A stretch of DNA of 19,008 bases from DSWT01 sp036845725 (GTDB lineage Bacteria; Chloroflexota; Anaerolineae; B4-G1; SLSP01), in NCBI GenBank assembly GCA_036845725.1, contig DAIUDK010000114.1, forward strand, positions 1 to 19,008, written 5' to 3'. The position numbers were made by a program, and so were the translations under genes. The notes below the pieces were generated by a model. The model ran no database searches, was not told the DNA's origin, and saw only the letters and a list, made by a program, of their open reading frames with translations. How positions within the stretch are numbered: the stretch's first letter is position 1; each line of letters starts with the position of its first letter. Of the stretch, positions 7,306 through 13,366 are shown in pieces.

Positions 7306-8334
7306 TCAATAGCCGAGTAGTTCGCGCAGTTCGCCGGCGGCAGATTTGCTGAGCGGGATTTCGGTTTGGACGGCGTCATCGAGGATCAGGGTGAAGCTGT
7401 TGCGGGTGTACGGGATGACTTCTTTGACGTGCTGCAAGTTAACCAGGTAGCCGCGATGGGCGCGGAAAAAGCCACTGCGCGCCAGCCGTTCTTCGAGTTC
7501 GGCCAATGTGAATTGGGTGAGCAGGCTGCCGGTGTGCGTGTGCAGCACAGCCCGCCCTTCTTGGGCCATGGCGTATAAAATATCGCCGGGATTGACCAGC
7601 GCCACCTTGTCTTCCAGCTTGACCGGGATTTTGAAGGGCAGCGTGTTGTGCTGCGCGTCATGTGGATTGATGACTTGGCTGATGCGTCCCTTGTCCAGGG
7701 TGTAGATTATGTCACAAAGGGGTGGCAGATGGGCGTCATCGTCGGCGAGGATGAGGATGGTGTTGGTTGGTCCGCCAACCGCTTCGGTTGGTCCGCCAAC
7801 CGCCTCTTCAACCAACTGGCGGATGAGTCGCCCAAGTAATGTGATTGAGGCTTCATCACAACGCGCAAAGGGATCGACCAAGATCAATATGTGCGGTTGG
7901 TGTAGAATCGCCCGTCCGAAGGCCAATCGCCGCGCCAGGCCGGAGCCGAGTTTTTCGACGCGGGTGTTGGCGCGGTCGGCCAGCCCGACTTGTGTCAAGA
8001 CTTCATCGGCGCGCCCTTTGGGTAAGCCATGCAACCGGCATTGGAAAACCAGGTTAGCCTGGGCGGATTGGCTTTTGTACAAACTGTCTTCGGCAAAGAG
8101 GACGCCGACCTGCCGGCTGAACGCCGCCTTGTCCGCTGCCGGATCAATATCGCCCAGGCGCACCGTACCGGCCGTGGGGTGCGTTCTGCCGAGCAGCAGG
8201 TCAAGCAGCGCTGTCCGTCCACTGCCCACCGGGCCGACCACCGCCGCAATCTCACCGGGATGCACGGTCAGCGCGGCGATATCGATGACGGGTGTTTGGT
8301 CAATGACCTTTTGCAGATTTTTCAGTTCAATCAT
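7306..8334 (-). CDS. ABC-ATPase-like/LytTR fusion regulator with degenerate ATPase motifs
   Basis: The 342-aa product joins an ABC-ATPase-like domain (residues 1 to about 225) to a C-terminal LytTR DNA-binding domain (about 241-342, with RAHRGYLVNLQHVKEV and the end SLTL-type strand pattern). The ATPase half keeps the fold pattern but each motif is altered: the P-loop is GPVGSGRT (Arg for the catalytic Lys, residues 34-41), the signature is LGSGLARR, Walker B is ILILVDPFARCD with no Glu after the Asp, and the switch His region reads LADDDAHL. It is probably not an active transporter ATPase but a sensor or dimerisation module. A 14-residue duplicated AVGGPTE stretch interrupts the domain. The ATG at 8334 is preferred over GTG at 8346 because ABC domains normally begin MIEL. 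It sits next to an ABC exporter that it may regulate. Confidence 0.85.
   Translation of the reverse strand: MIELKNLQKVIDQTPVIDIAALTVHPGEIAAVVGPVGSGRTALLDLLLGRTHPTAGTVRLGDIDPAADKAAFSRQVGVLFAEDSLYKSQSAQANLVFQCRLHGLPKGRADEVLTQVGLADRANTRVEKLGSGLARRLAFGRAILHQPHILILVDPFARCDEASITLLGRLIRQLVEEAVGGPTEAVGGPTNTILILADDDAHLPPLCDIIYTLDKGRISQVINPHDAQHNTLPFKIPVKLEDKVALVNPGDILYAMAQEGRAVLHTHTGSLLTQFTLAELEERLARSGFFRAHRGYLVNLQHVKEVIPYTRNSFTLILDDAVQTEIPLSKSAAGELRELLGY
7765..7806. repeat. Two tandem 21-bp palindromic units inside the ABC-LytTR gene
   Basis: GGTTGG-TCCG-CCAACC occurs at 7765-7780 and again at 7786-7801, with 20 of 21 bases identical between the two 21-bp units. Each is a 6-bp perfect hairpin. Because 21 is a multiple of three, the frame is kept and the protein gains a duplicated AVGGPT(E/N) peptide. 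Confidence 0.85.
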
Positions 8335-8446
8335 GGCAATGCCCACTTGGCGATAAGAATCGGTATGCTATGCGGTTATAGCGGGTCGGATTGATTCCCT
8401 TCCACCGTATTCTACTGCCAAAAATGGACTATGCAAAAGAGGTTTT

Positions 8447-9358
8447 TTACCAGAAGTATTTCAATCGGCGCGGCTGGCTCAATATTTCCCGCTGGAAGGG
8501 CGTTGTGCTGTGCGGCGTCGCTCGCCAGCGTACCAGGTTGATTTCTCCATGTTGAAGTTCCAAACCGGTGAGGATTCCCGGTGCAAGGCAATAACCGGTG
8601 TTGAAGTACGGTGTTTCGCCATACCCGGCGCTAACCGGGCGATGCGTGTGCCCGCAGATCAACACCCGGCGACGATCTGCCGCCCAACTCGTGAGGGATT
8701 GCTCGTAGGCGCGGGGCGTGTATTCTTCACCGTCACGGCAGGTGACCGGCGCCAGATGCATCAATTGCAGCCGCCGCCAGACATTGCGCACGGCCATACG
8801 GCTGATCTGGTAGAACATATCGCTTTTGGTGTCGGCCTGGTGGCCGTGGGTGACAAAGATCTGTTGTCCGCTCTGCTGGTGTTGTAGGATCAATCCCTCG
8901 TGCGCGATCAAGCCGCCTTTATTCACCGGCTGGCGGCGATTGCCAAGGATGTCGTGATTGCCGAAGAGCAGGTGCAGCCGCTGCTGCTCGGCGAAACGGT
9001 GAAATAGCGTGAAAACCTGCGCATGGGCCGCCTGGACGGTCTCGAAACGGCGATTTTTCCATAATTCATCCCCGTCACCGACCTCAATGTAGGTAAAACC
9101 CTGCGTGTAGTAATGTTGGAGGGCGTGCAAAAAGAGCGGTTCGTTGGCACGGAAAGCATCCGCGCGGCTGTTGTCGCCGCGATGGCAATCGCTGAAGAAG
9201 ATCAGGCGCATCGAATCGTCGAACGGTATGATGGGCGCATTCTGGAACACCATATCGAGCCGGCGATGTGCCAATGTCTGATAGAAGTCGCGCACGCGCC
9301 GCTGCGGATGTGCCGGCGGTGAATCCCAAAGTTTCAGGTGTTGATCTAATGTAACCAT
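8447..9358 (-). CDS. Calcineurin-like metallophosphoesterase
   Basis: The 303-aa protein has the full set of metallophosphoesterase metal ligands: FFSDCHRGDN (Asp57, His59), EVGDGDELW (Asp near 95), FGNHD (Asn, His at 134-135), THGHQAD (His171, His173) and CGHTHRP (236-242). It is predicted to be a cytosolic two-metal hydrolase of a phosphoester or pyrophosphate. Similar proteins are often named UDP-2,3-diacylglucosamine diphosphatase-like, but a lipid A role is doubtful in a presumed Chloroflexota cell. The ATG at 9358 is preferred, with GTGGGG just upstream; an in-frame GTG at 9370 is an alternative. The gene is divergent from the ilv operon and has no obvious partner here. Confidence 0.88.
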   Translation of the reverse strand: MVTLDQHLKLWDSPPAHPQRRVRDFYQTLAHRRLDMVFQNAPIIPFDDSMRLIFFSDCHRGDNSRADAFRANEPLFLHALQHYYTQGFTYIEVGDGDELWKNRRFETVQAAHAQVFTLFHRFAEQQRLHLLFGNHDILGNRRQPVNKGGLIAHEGLILQHQQSGQQIFVTHGHQADTKSDMFYQISRMAVRNVWRRLQLMHLAPVTCRDGEEYTPRAYEQSLTSWAADRRRVLICGHTHRPVSAGYGETPYFNTGYCLAPGILTGLELQHGEINLVRWRATPHSTTPFQREILSQPRRLKYFW

Positions 9359-9400
9359 AGTGTGCCCCACAATAATATCGATGCCAGACGCCCAGTATAC

Positions 9401-9460
9401 AAACCGTATTTATACTTTATATACCGAAATCATACTATACATACTGAAATTATACCATAG
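9401..9460. repeat. Three imperfect 20-bp A/T-rich tandem repeats between divergent units
   Basis: Three head-to-tail 20-bp units begin at 9401, 9421 and 9441. Units 2 and 3 match at 16 of 20 positions and units 1 and 2 at 14 of 20. The core is ATAC(C/T)GAAAT(C/T)ATAC. The 20-bp period is close to two helical turns, and the array covers the -10 box of a minus-strand promoter, which suits a protein-binding site. Confidence 0.6.
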
Positions 9461-9477
9461 GTAAAAAGTAATGTTTC
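9449..9477 (-). promoter_or_regulatory. Candidate promoter of the metallophosphoesterase gene
   Basis: On the minus strand, a consensus TATAAT (9449-9454) has GAAACA (9472-9477) 17 bp upstream. The -35 match is weak (3 of 6). The leader would be about 84 nt and would include most of the 20-bp repeat array. Confidence 0.4.
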
Positions 9478-9520
9478 TATCGTGGCGCGCTTTTGTGTAA
9501 CACTTGTCACCCCGAGCGAG

Positions 9521-9532
9521 TGTCATTTGACA
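9521..9532. promoter_or_regulatory. Palindrome over the -35 box of the ilv promoter (possible operator)
   Basis: TGTCA-TT-TGACA is a perfect 5-bp inverted repeat with a 2-bp centre. Its right half contains the TTGACA -35 box, so a bound dimer would block or modify polymerase binding. A further TGTCA lies at 9505-9509. No regulator is identified. Confidence 0.4.
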
Positions 9533-9554
9533 TATTTCGTATCTGTTGTAAAAT
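9527..9554 (+). promoter_or_regulatory. Promoter of the ilv-leu operon
   Basis: A consensus TTGACA (9527-9532) and TAAAAT (9549-9554, 5 of 6 matches to TATAAT) are separated by 16 bp. The start site would be near 9561, giving about 25 nt before the leader peptide start and about 260 nt before ilvB. Confidence 0.65.
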
Positions 9555-9589
9555 TTAAGCTAATTGAATTGAAACAGAACTTGATGAAG

Positions 9590-9739
9590 ATGAATACTAA
9601 CCAACGCACCCAAAATGCAATACGCGCTCTCATTGCCCCCAGCAATCCTTTGCTGGGGCTGTTGCTAGTTGTTTTGGTTATTATTGTGCTCCTTAGCGGG
9701 AGCACACGGGCGGTCGCGTTGGCAAAGATAAGGCCATAG
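9590..9739 (+). CDS. Branched-chain leader peptide of the ilv attenuator
   Basis: A 49-aa open frame between promoter and terminator encodes a peptide with 12 consecutive Leu/Val/Ile codons (9659-9694; residues read LLLVVLVIIVLL) preceded by LLG. Such runs are the hallmark of attenuation leaders such as IlvL and IvbL, in which ribosome stalling for lack of charged Leu, Val or Ile tRNA prevents termination. The ATG at 9590 is chosen; an in-frame ATG at 9584 is equally possible, and the ribosome site is weak for both. The frame can be extended to 9482, but that would begin upstream of the promoter. The sequence could also pass as a small membrane peptide, yet its position 82 bp before ilvB with a terminator between makes the leader role far more likely. 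Confidence 0.85.
   Translation: MNTNQRTQNAIRALIAPSNPLLGLLLVVLVIIVLLSGSTRAVALAKIRP
9637..9658 (+). promoter_or_regulatory. Leader hairpin 1 in the ilv attenuator
   Basis: CCCCAGCA (9637-9644) and TGCTGGGG (9651-9658) form an 8-bp stem with a 6-nt loop immediately before the run of branched-chain codons. It could slow the polymerase or the ribosome. Confidence 0.55.
9685..9706 (+). promoter_or_regulatory. Leader hairpin 2 in the ilv attenuator
   Basis: TGTGCTCC (9685-9692) and GGAGCACA (9699-9706) form an 8-bp stem with a 6-nt loop. Its 5' arm overlaps the last branched-chain codons, so a stalled ribosome would prevent it from forming. GGGCGG at 9708-9713, directly after it, is complementary to CCGCCC in the terminator stem and is the likely antiterminator strand. 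Confidence 0.6.
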
Positions 9740-9767
9740 TAGGACAAAGTATACCAAAAACCAGCAG

Positions 9768-9793
9768 AAGCCGCCCAAAGGGGCGGCTTTTTT
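9768..9793 (+). terminator. Attenuator terminator upstream of ilvB
   Basis: AAGCCGCCC (9768-9776) and GGGCGGCTT (9781-9789) form a 9-bp stem with a 4-nt AAAG loop, followed by a run of six T residues. It lies after the leader peptide stop and 28 bp before ilvB, so it can only work as a conditional terminator of the operon. Its 5' arm CCGCCC can alternatively pair with GGGCGG at 9708-9713. Confidence 0.88.
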
Positions 9794-9821
9794 GTTGGAT
9801 AGGGGCTAAGGAGAGGGGAGA

Positions 9822-11588
9822 ATGAAGAAAACTGGTGCAGAAATTATGTGGGCGATGCTCGAACATGAGGGAGTCGAAGTGGCTTTTGGGATTCCCGGAG
9901 GCGCGATTATGCACGCGTATCATCCGCGGCAGGAATACGGCGTCCATCACGTGCTGATGCGGCACGAGCAGTGCGCGGCGCACGCGGCGGATGGCTACGC
10001 GCGGGCTTCCGGCAAGGTCGGCGTGGCGATTGCGACCTCCGGGCCGGGCGCGACGAATCTCGTCACCGGCATTGCCACGGCGATGATGGATTCATCGCCT
10101 ATGGTATGCATCACCGGGCAGGTTTCCACGCCGGTCATCGGTACGGACGCTTTCCAGGAAGTCGATATCACCGGCATCACGCTGCCGATCACCAAACACA
10201 ATTATCTGGTCTCGGATGTGGAAGAATTGGCCGAAGTCATCCACGAAGCATTCTACATCGCGCGCAGCGGGCGTCCGGGGCCGGTGCTCGTTGATATCCC
10301 CAAAGATGTACAGCAAAAATCCACTGAGTTTGAGTTCCCCGATGACGACGTTGATTTGCCAGGCTATCATCCCGTGGGCAAAGGCGACGCCGACCTGGTG
10401 GCGAAAGCCGCGCAACTCATCAACCAGGCAGAGCGCCCGGTGATTTTGGCCGGCCAGGGTGTGATGATGTCCGGCGCGATGGATGCGCTGCGCGCGTTCG
10501 CCGAGAAGACGGATACGCCGGTGGCGCTCACGCTGTTGGGGAAGGGCGGTTTTCCGGAGTCGCACCCGTTGGCGCTCGCGTTGATGGGGATGCACGGTGA
10601 AGTCTTTGCCAACCGCGCTATCCAGCAGGCTGATTTGCTGCTGGCTTTTGGGATGCGCTTCGACGACCGTGTGACGGGCCGCCTGGACGCCTACGCGCCG
10701 TTCGCGCAGAAGATCCACGTGGATATGGATGCTGCTGAATTGAACAAAATTGTCCAGGCTGATGTGCCGATCCACGGCGACCTGCGCCAGGTGCTCGAAC
10801 AACTGCTGCCGCTGGTGTTGCCTAACGATCACGCGATGTGGCTGGAGCGGATTGATGGCTGGCGCGCGCAAACCCTCAAACGCAACATCATCAACCGTCC
10901 CGAAAACGGCCACCTGGCTGCGCCGCACTTTATCAACGAAATCTGGGAGGCCACGGCGGGGCAGGCCATCGTCGTCACCGATGTGGGTCAGCATCAGATG
11001 TGGGCAGCGCAGTATTACCCCTCCGACTACCCGCGCTCCCTCATCACCTCTGGCGGACAGGGAACGATGGGCTTTGGCTTGCCTGCGGCCATCGGTGCGC
11101 AAATGGCGTGTCCTGACAAGGAAGTCTGGGTGATTGCAGGCGACGGTGGATTCCAGATGACGATGCACGACATGGCGACGATTGTGCAAGAGAGACTGCC
11201 CATTCGCATTGCAATTTCTAACAACGGTTATCTGGGCATGGTGCGCCAGTGGCAGGAATTCTTCTACGACAAGCGTTACGAGGCCACGCGCCTGTTAAAC
11301 CCCGATTTTGTGAAACTGGCTGAAGCCTATGGCATCCCCGGATGGCGCGCGAAGAACCGGCGGCAGGCGCGAGAAGCTATCGCTGCCGCGCGCGCCTGCG
11401 ATGGTCCCGCTCTGATTAACTTCGAAATCGTCCAAGAGGGTGACGAAGCCAACGTCTACCCGATGGTGCCAACCGGCGCGGCGCTGCACGAGATGATCGA
11501 GCGCCCGGCTTACGTGGACACAGACTACAAAAGTCTCACGAATCAACAGGTTGAACAAGTACCTGTGATGGATACGGTATATGCATAG
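9822..11588 (+). CDS. ilvB: Acetolactate synthase large (catalytic) subunit
   Basis: The 588-aa enzyme joins two pyruvates to 2-acetolactate (Val/Leu) or pyruvate and 2-oxobutyrate to 2-aceto-2-hydroxybutyrate (Ile), using thiamine diphosphate and FAD. Seen: the N-terminal TPP domain with the catalytic Glu49 in MRHEQCAAHAADGYARASG, the SGPGATN motif, a central FAD-type domain (VILAGQGVM...LLGKG), and the C-terminal Mg-TPP motif GDGG (440-443) ending in NNGYLGMVRQWQ. AAGGAG lies 8 nt before the ATG. Length and motifs are normal. Expression is probably set by the attenuator just upstream. It pairs with the small subunit gene that follows after 50 bp. A 16-bp inverted repeat surrounds the stop codon. 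Confidence 0.97.
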   Translation: MKKTGAEIMWAMLEHEGVEVAFGIPGGAIMHAYHPRQEYGVHHVLMRHEQCAAHAADGYARASGKVGVAIATSGPGATNLVTGIATAMMDSSPMVCITGQVSTPVIGTDAFQEVDITGITLPITKHNYLVSDVEELAEVIHEAFYIARSGRPGPVLVDIPKDVQQKSTEFEFPDDDVDLPGYHPVGKGDADLVAKAAQLINQAERPVILAGQGVMMSGAMDALRAFAEKTDTPVALTLLGKGGFPESHPLALALMGMHGEVFANRAIQQADLLLAFGMRFDDRVTGRLDAYAPFAQKIHVDMDAAELNKIVQADVPIHGDLRQVLEQLLPLVLPNDHAMWLERIDGWRAQTLKRNIINRPENGHLAAPHFINEIWEATAGQAIVVTDVGQHQMWAAQYYPSDYPRSLITSGGQGTMGFGLPAAIGAQMACPDKEVWVIAGDGGFQMTMHDMATIVQERLPIRIAISNNGYLGMVRQWQEFFYDKRYEATRLLNPDFVKLAEAYGIPGWRAKNRRQAREAIAAARACDGPALINFEIVQEGDEANVYPMVPTGAALHEMIERPAYVDTDYKSLTNQQVEQVPVMDTVYA

Positions 11589-11616
11589 GCGGACCTGGCG
11601 GAGACTTTTGTAGTCT
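11522..11616. repeat. 16-bp perfect inverted repeat around the ilvB stop codon
   Basis: The sequence at 11522-11537 (AGACTACAAAAGTCTC) is the exact reverse complement of 11601-11616, and the ilvB stop lies between. Each arm also contains its own AGACT-N5-AGTCT palindrome, so the RNA could form either one long-range stem or two small hairpins. The left arm is in ilvB coding sequence; the right arm is 23 nt before the ilvN start. Confidence 0.8.
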
Positions 11617-11638
11617 TCGATGGTTAAGGAGATATAAG

Positions 11639-12136
11639 ATGCAAAATACATTAGTTGCTCTGGTCGAAGATAAACCCGGTGTGCTGACGCGCGTCGCCAG
11701 CCTGTTCCGCCGGCGGAATTACAACATCGAAAGTCTGACGGTGGGCCACACTGAAAACCCCGGCGTCTCGCGGATGACGATTGTGGTGGACGATAGCCGC
11801 ACCAACGTCGAAAAGGTGGCGCAGAACCTTTGCAAGCTGGTCAACGTGATCAAGGTCGAAGACGTGACCGAGCAGCCCAACGTGCTCCGTGACCTGGCGC
11901 TCATCAAGGTACAGGCCGACGGCGGCAGCCGGCGTTCCGAGATCATGCAGCTCGTGGACACCTTCCGCGCGCGGGTCGTCGATGTGGCGCTGGACTCTCT
12001 GATGATCGAGGCGACGGGTACGGAAGACAAGATCGATGGTCTGGTTGACGTTCTGCGCCCCTACGGCATCGTTGAGATGGTGCGCACGGGTCGCGTCGCC
12101 ATGGCGCGCGGCAAATCGGGGAATGGACATAAATAG
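11639..12136 (+). CDS. ilvN: Acetolactate synthase small (regulatory) subunit
   Basis: The 165-aa subunit activates IlvB and gives it feedback inhibition by valine. Seen: an N-terminal ACT domain at about residues 3-75 (ALVEDKPGVLTRVASLFRRRNYNIESLTVGHTE, then SRMTIVV) and the C-terminal small-subunit domain (RDLALIKVQ...EATGTEDKIDGLVDVLRPYGIVEMVRTGRVAMARG). The length is typical of the IlvH/IlvN family. AAGGAG lies 7 nt before the ATG. Its stop codon is followed at once by 7-bp repeats. Confidence 0.96.
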   Translation: MQNTLVALVEDKPGVLTRVASLFRRRNYNIESLTVGHTENPGVSRMTIVVDDSRTNVEKVAQNLCKLVNVIKVEDVTEQPNVLRDLALIKVQADGGSRRSEIMQLVDTFRARVVDVALDSLMIEATGTEDKIDGLVDVLRPYGIVEMVRTGRVAMARGKSGNGHK

Positions 12137-12140
12137 GGAA

Positions 12141-12208
12141 GTAGGGAGTATGGAGTAGGAAGTAGGGGAGGCCCCACAATTCATGCCCCATAACCCACAA
12201 TCCATAAC
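12141..12208. repeat. Two adjacent 7-bp repeat arrays in the ilvN-ilvC spacer
   Basis: At 12141-12168 are four heptamers of consensus GTAGGGA. After five bases a second array of five heptamers runs from 12174 to 12208, alternating CCACAAT and CCATAAC with one degenerate unit. Together they fill most of the 94-bp spacer; the ribosome site of ilvC follows (GAGGAG). Confidence 0.8.
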
Positions 12209-12230
12209 TGACACGAGGAGATAGAGGACA

Positions 12231-13286
12231 ATGACGAAGATCGATTTTGGCGGCGTGGTGGAAGATGTGGTGACGCGGGAGGAGTTCCCGCTGGAGAAGG
12301 CGCGCGAGGTACTCAAGGATGAGGTCGTCGCAGTGCTCGGGTACGGCGTGCAGGGGCCGGCGCAGGCGTTGAATATGCGCGAGAACGGCATCAATGTCAT
12401 CGTCGGCGGCGATCCAGAGCGGCAGCGTTCATGGGATAAAGCAATCCGCGATGGTTGGGTTCCTGGCAAAACCCTTTTCGCCTTCGAAGAGGCGACACAG
12501 CGTGGGACCGTCATTCAGTATTTGGTTTCGGATGCGGCGCAGGTCATGTTGTGGCCCAAAATCAAACCGCGCCTCAAAGCGGGTGACGCCTTGTACTTTT
12601 CTCACGGTTTTGGCATTGTTTACCGTGATCAAACAGGCATTGTTCCACCGGACAACGTTGATGTCATTTTGGTCGCGCCGAAAGGCTCCGGGACGAGCGT
12701 GCGCGCGAATTTCCTGGCGGGGAGCGGAATCAACGCGAGCTTCGCGGTGGAGCAGGATTATACAGGCCGCGCAGAAGAGCGCACGATTGCGCTCGGTATC
12801 GCCATCGGCGCGGGGTATCTGTTCCCCACCACGTTCCGCAACGAAGTGGTCAGCGATCTCACCGGCGAGCGCGGCGTGCTGATGGGCGCGCTGGCGGGCA
12901 TTATGGAAGCGCAGTACAACCTGCTCCGCAAGCACGGTCACACGCCGAGCGAAGCCTTCAACGAAACCGTCGAAGAACTCACGCAGAGCCTCATCCGCCT
13001 GGTCGACAAAAACGGCATGGATTGGATGTACGCCAACTGCTCCACCACCGCTCAGCGCGGTGCGCTCGATTGGCGCCACCAGTTCCGCAAGGCCGTGGAG
13101 CCGGTCTTCGATTGGCTGTACGAGAGTGTCGTCTCCGGCGAGCAGACGCGCGTCGTGCTCGAGGCCAACAGCGCCCCGGACTACCGCGAGAAGCTCGGCG
13201 AAGAACTGCGCGAGATGCGCGAATCGGAAATGTGGCGCGCAGGCGCGGCGGTGCGGTCGTTGAGGCCGGAGAATTGGGGGAAGTAG
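12231..13286 (+). CDS. ilvC: Ketol-acid reductoisomerase, Bacteroidetes/fungal sequence type
   Basis: The 351-aa enzyme isomerises and reduces 2-acetolactate and 2-aceto-2-hydroxybutyrate to the dihydroxy acids with NADPH and Mg2+. Seen: the nucleotide motif GYGVQG (37-42), RQRSWDKA for phosphate binding (64-71), catalytic His125 in SHGFGI, Mg ligands Asp209 and Glu213 in SDLTGERG and Glu in NETVEEL, and Ser271 in CSTTAQRGALDW. The wording GYGVQGPAQALNMR and the N-terminus FGGVVEDVVTREEFPLEKAREVLKDE match, from memory, the Bacteroidetes and fungal mitochondrial branch rather than the usual bacterial GYGSQGHA type. GAGGAG lies upstream of the ATG. Its stop codon lies within the left arm of a long hairpin. 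Confidence 0.96.
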   Translation: MTKIDFGGVVEDVVTREEFPLEKAREVLKDEVVAVLGYGVQGPAQALNMRENGINVIVGGDPERQRSWDKAIRDGWVPGKTLFAFEEATQRGTVIQYLVSDAAQVMLWPKIKPRLKAGDALYFSHGFGIVYRDQTGIVPPDNVDVILVAPKGSGTSVRANFLAGSGINASFAVEQDYTGRAEERTIALGIAIGAGYLFPTTFRNEVVSDLTGERGVLMGALAGIMEAQYNLLRKHGHTPSEAFNETVEELTQSLIRLVDKNGMDWMYANCSTTAQRGALDWRHQFRKAVEPVFDWLYESVVSGEQTRVVLEANSAPDYREKLGEELREMRESEMWRAGAAVRSLRPENWGK

Positions 13287-13354
13287 CCGGTAGACAGTAG
13301 ACGGTAGACAGGGGAAGAGAAACCCCGTCTACTGTCTACCGGCTACCGTCTACC
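13283..13354. repeat. Inverted 7-bp repeat arrays forming a 20-bp perfect hairpin (ilvC-leuA)
   Basis: Four GTAGACR-type heptamers (13283-13310) face four GTCTACY-type heptamers (13327-13354). The 20 bases at 13283-13302 are the exact reverse complement of 13327-13346, with a 24-nt loop. The left arm contains the ilvC stop codon and the right arm ends just before the leuA ribosome site. There is no T run after it, so it is not a classical terminator. Confidence 0.9.
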
Positions 13355-13366
13355 TTGGAGGAAAGC

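Noticed and set aside
8347..8446. Promoter for the ABC-LytTR gene (TATAAC on the minus strand near 8375-8380)
   Set aside because: A -10-like hexamer is visible but no acceptable -35 box at the right distance.
9482..9583. Upstream extension of the leader peptide frame to an 85-aa protein
   Set aside because: The extension would start before the predicted promoter and transcription start; only the part from 9584/9590 can be in the mRNA.
10092..11189. A 365-codon minus-strand frame opposite ilvB
   Set aside because: Composition is typical of antisense shadow and it lies fully within conserved ilvB codons.
13283..13354. Intrinsic terminator between ilvC and leuA (and likewise 17030-17097)
   Set aside because: Long stems are present but no T run follows on the plus strand, and essential downstream genes of the same pathway continue immediately.
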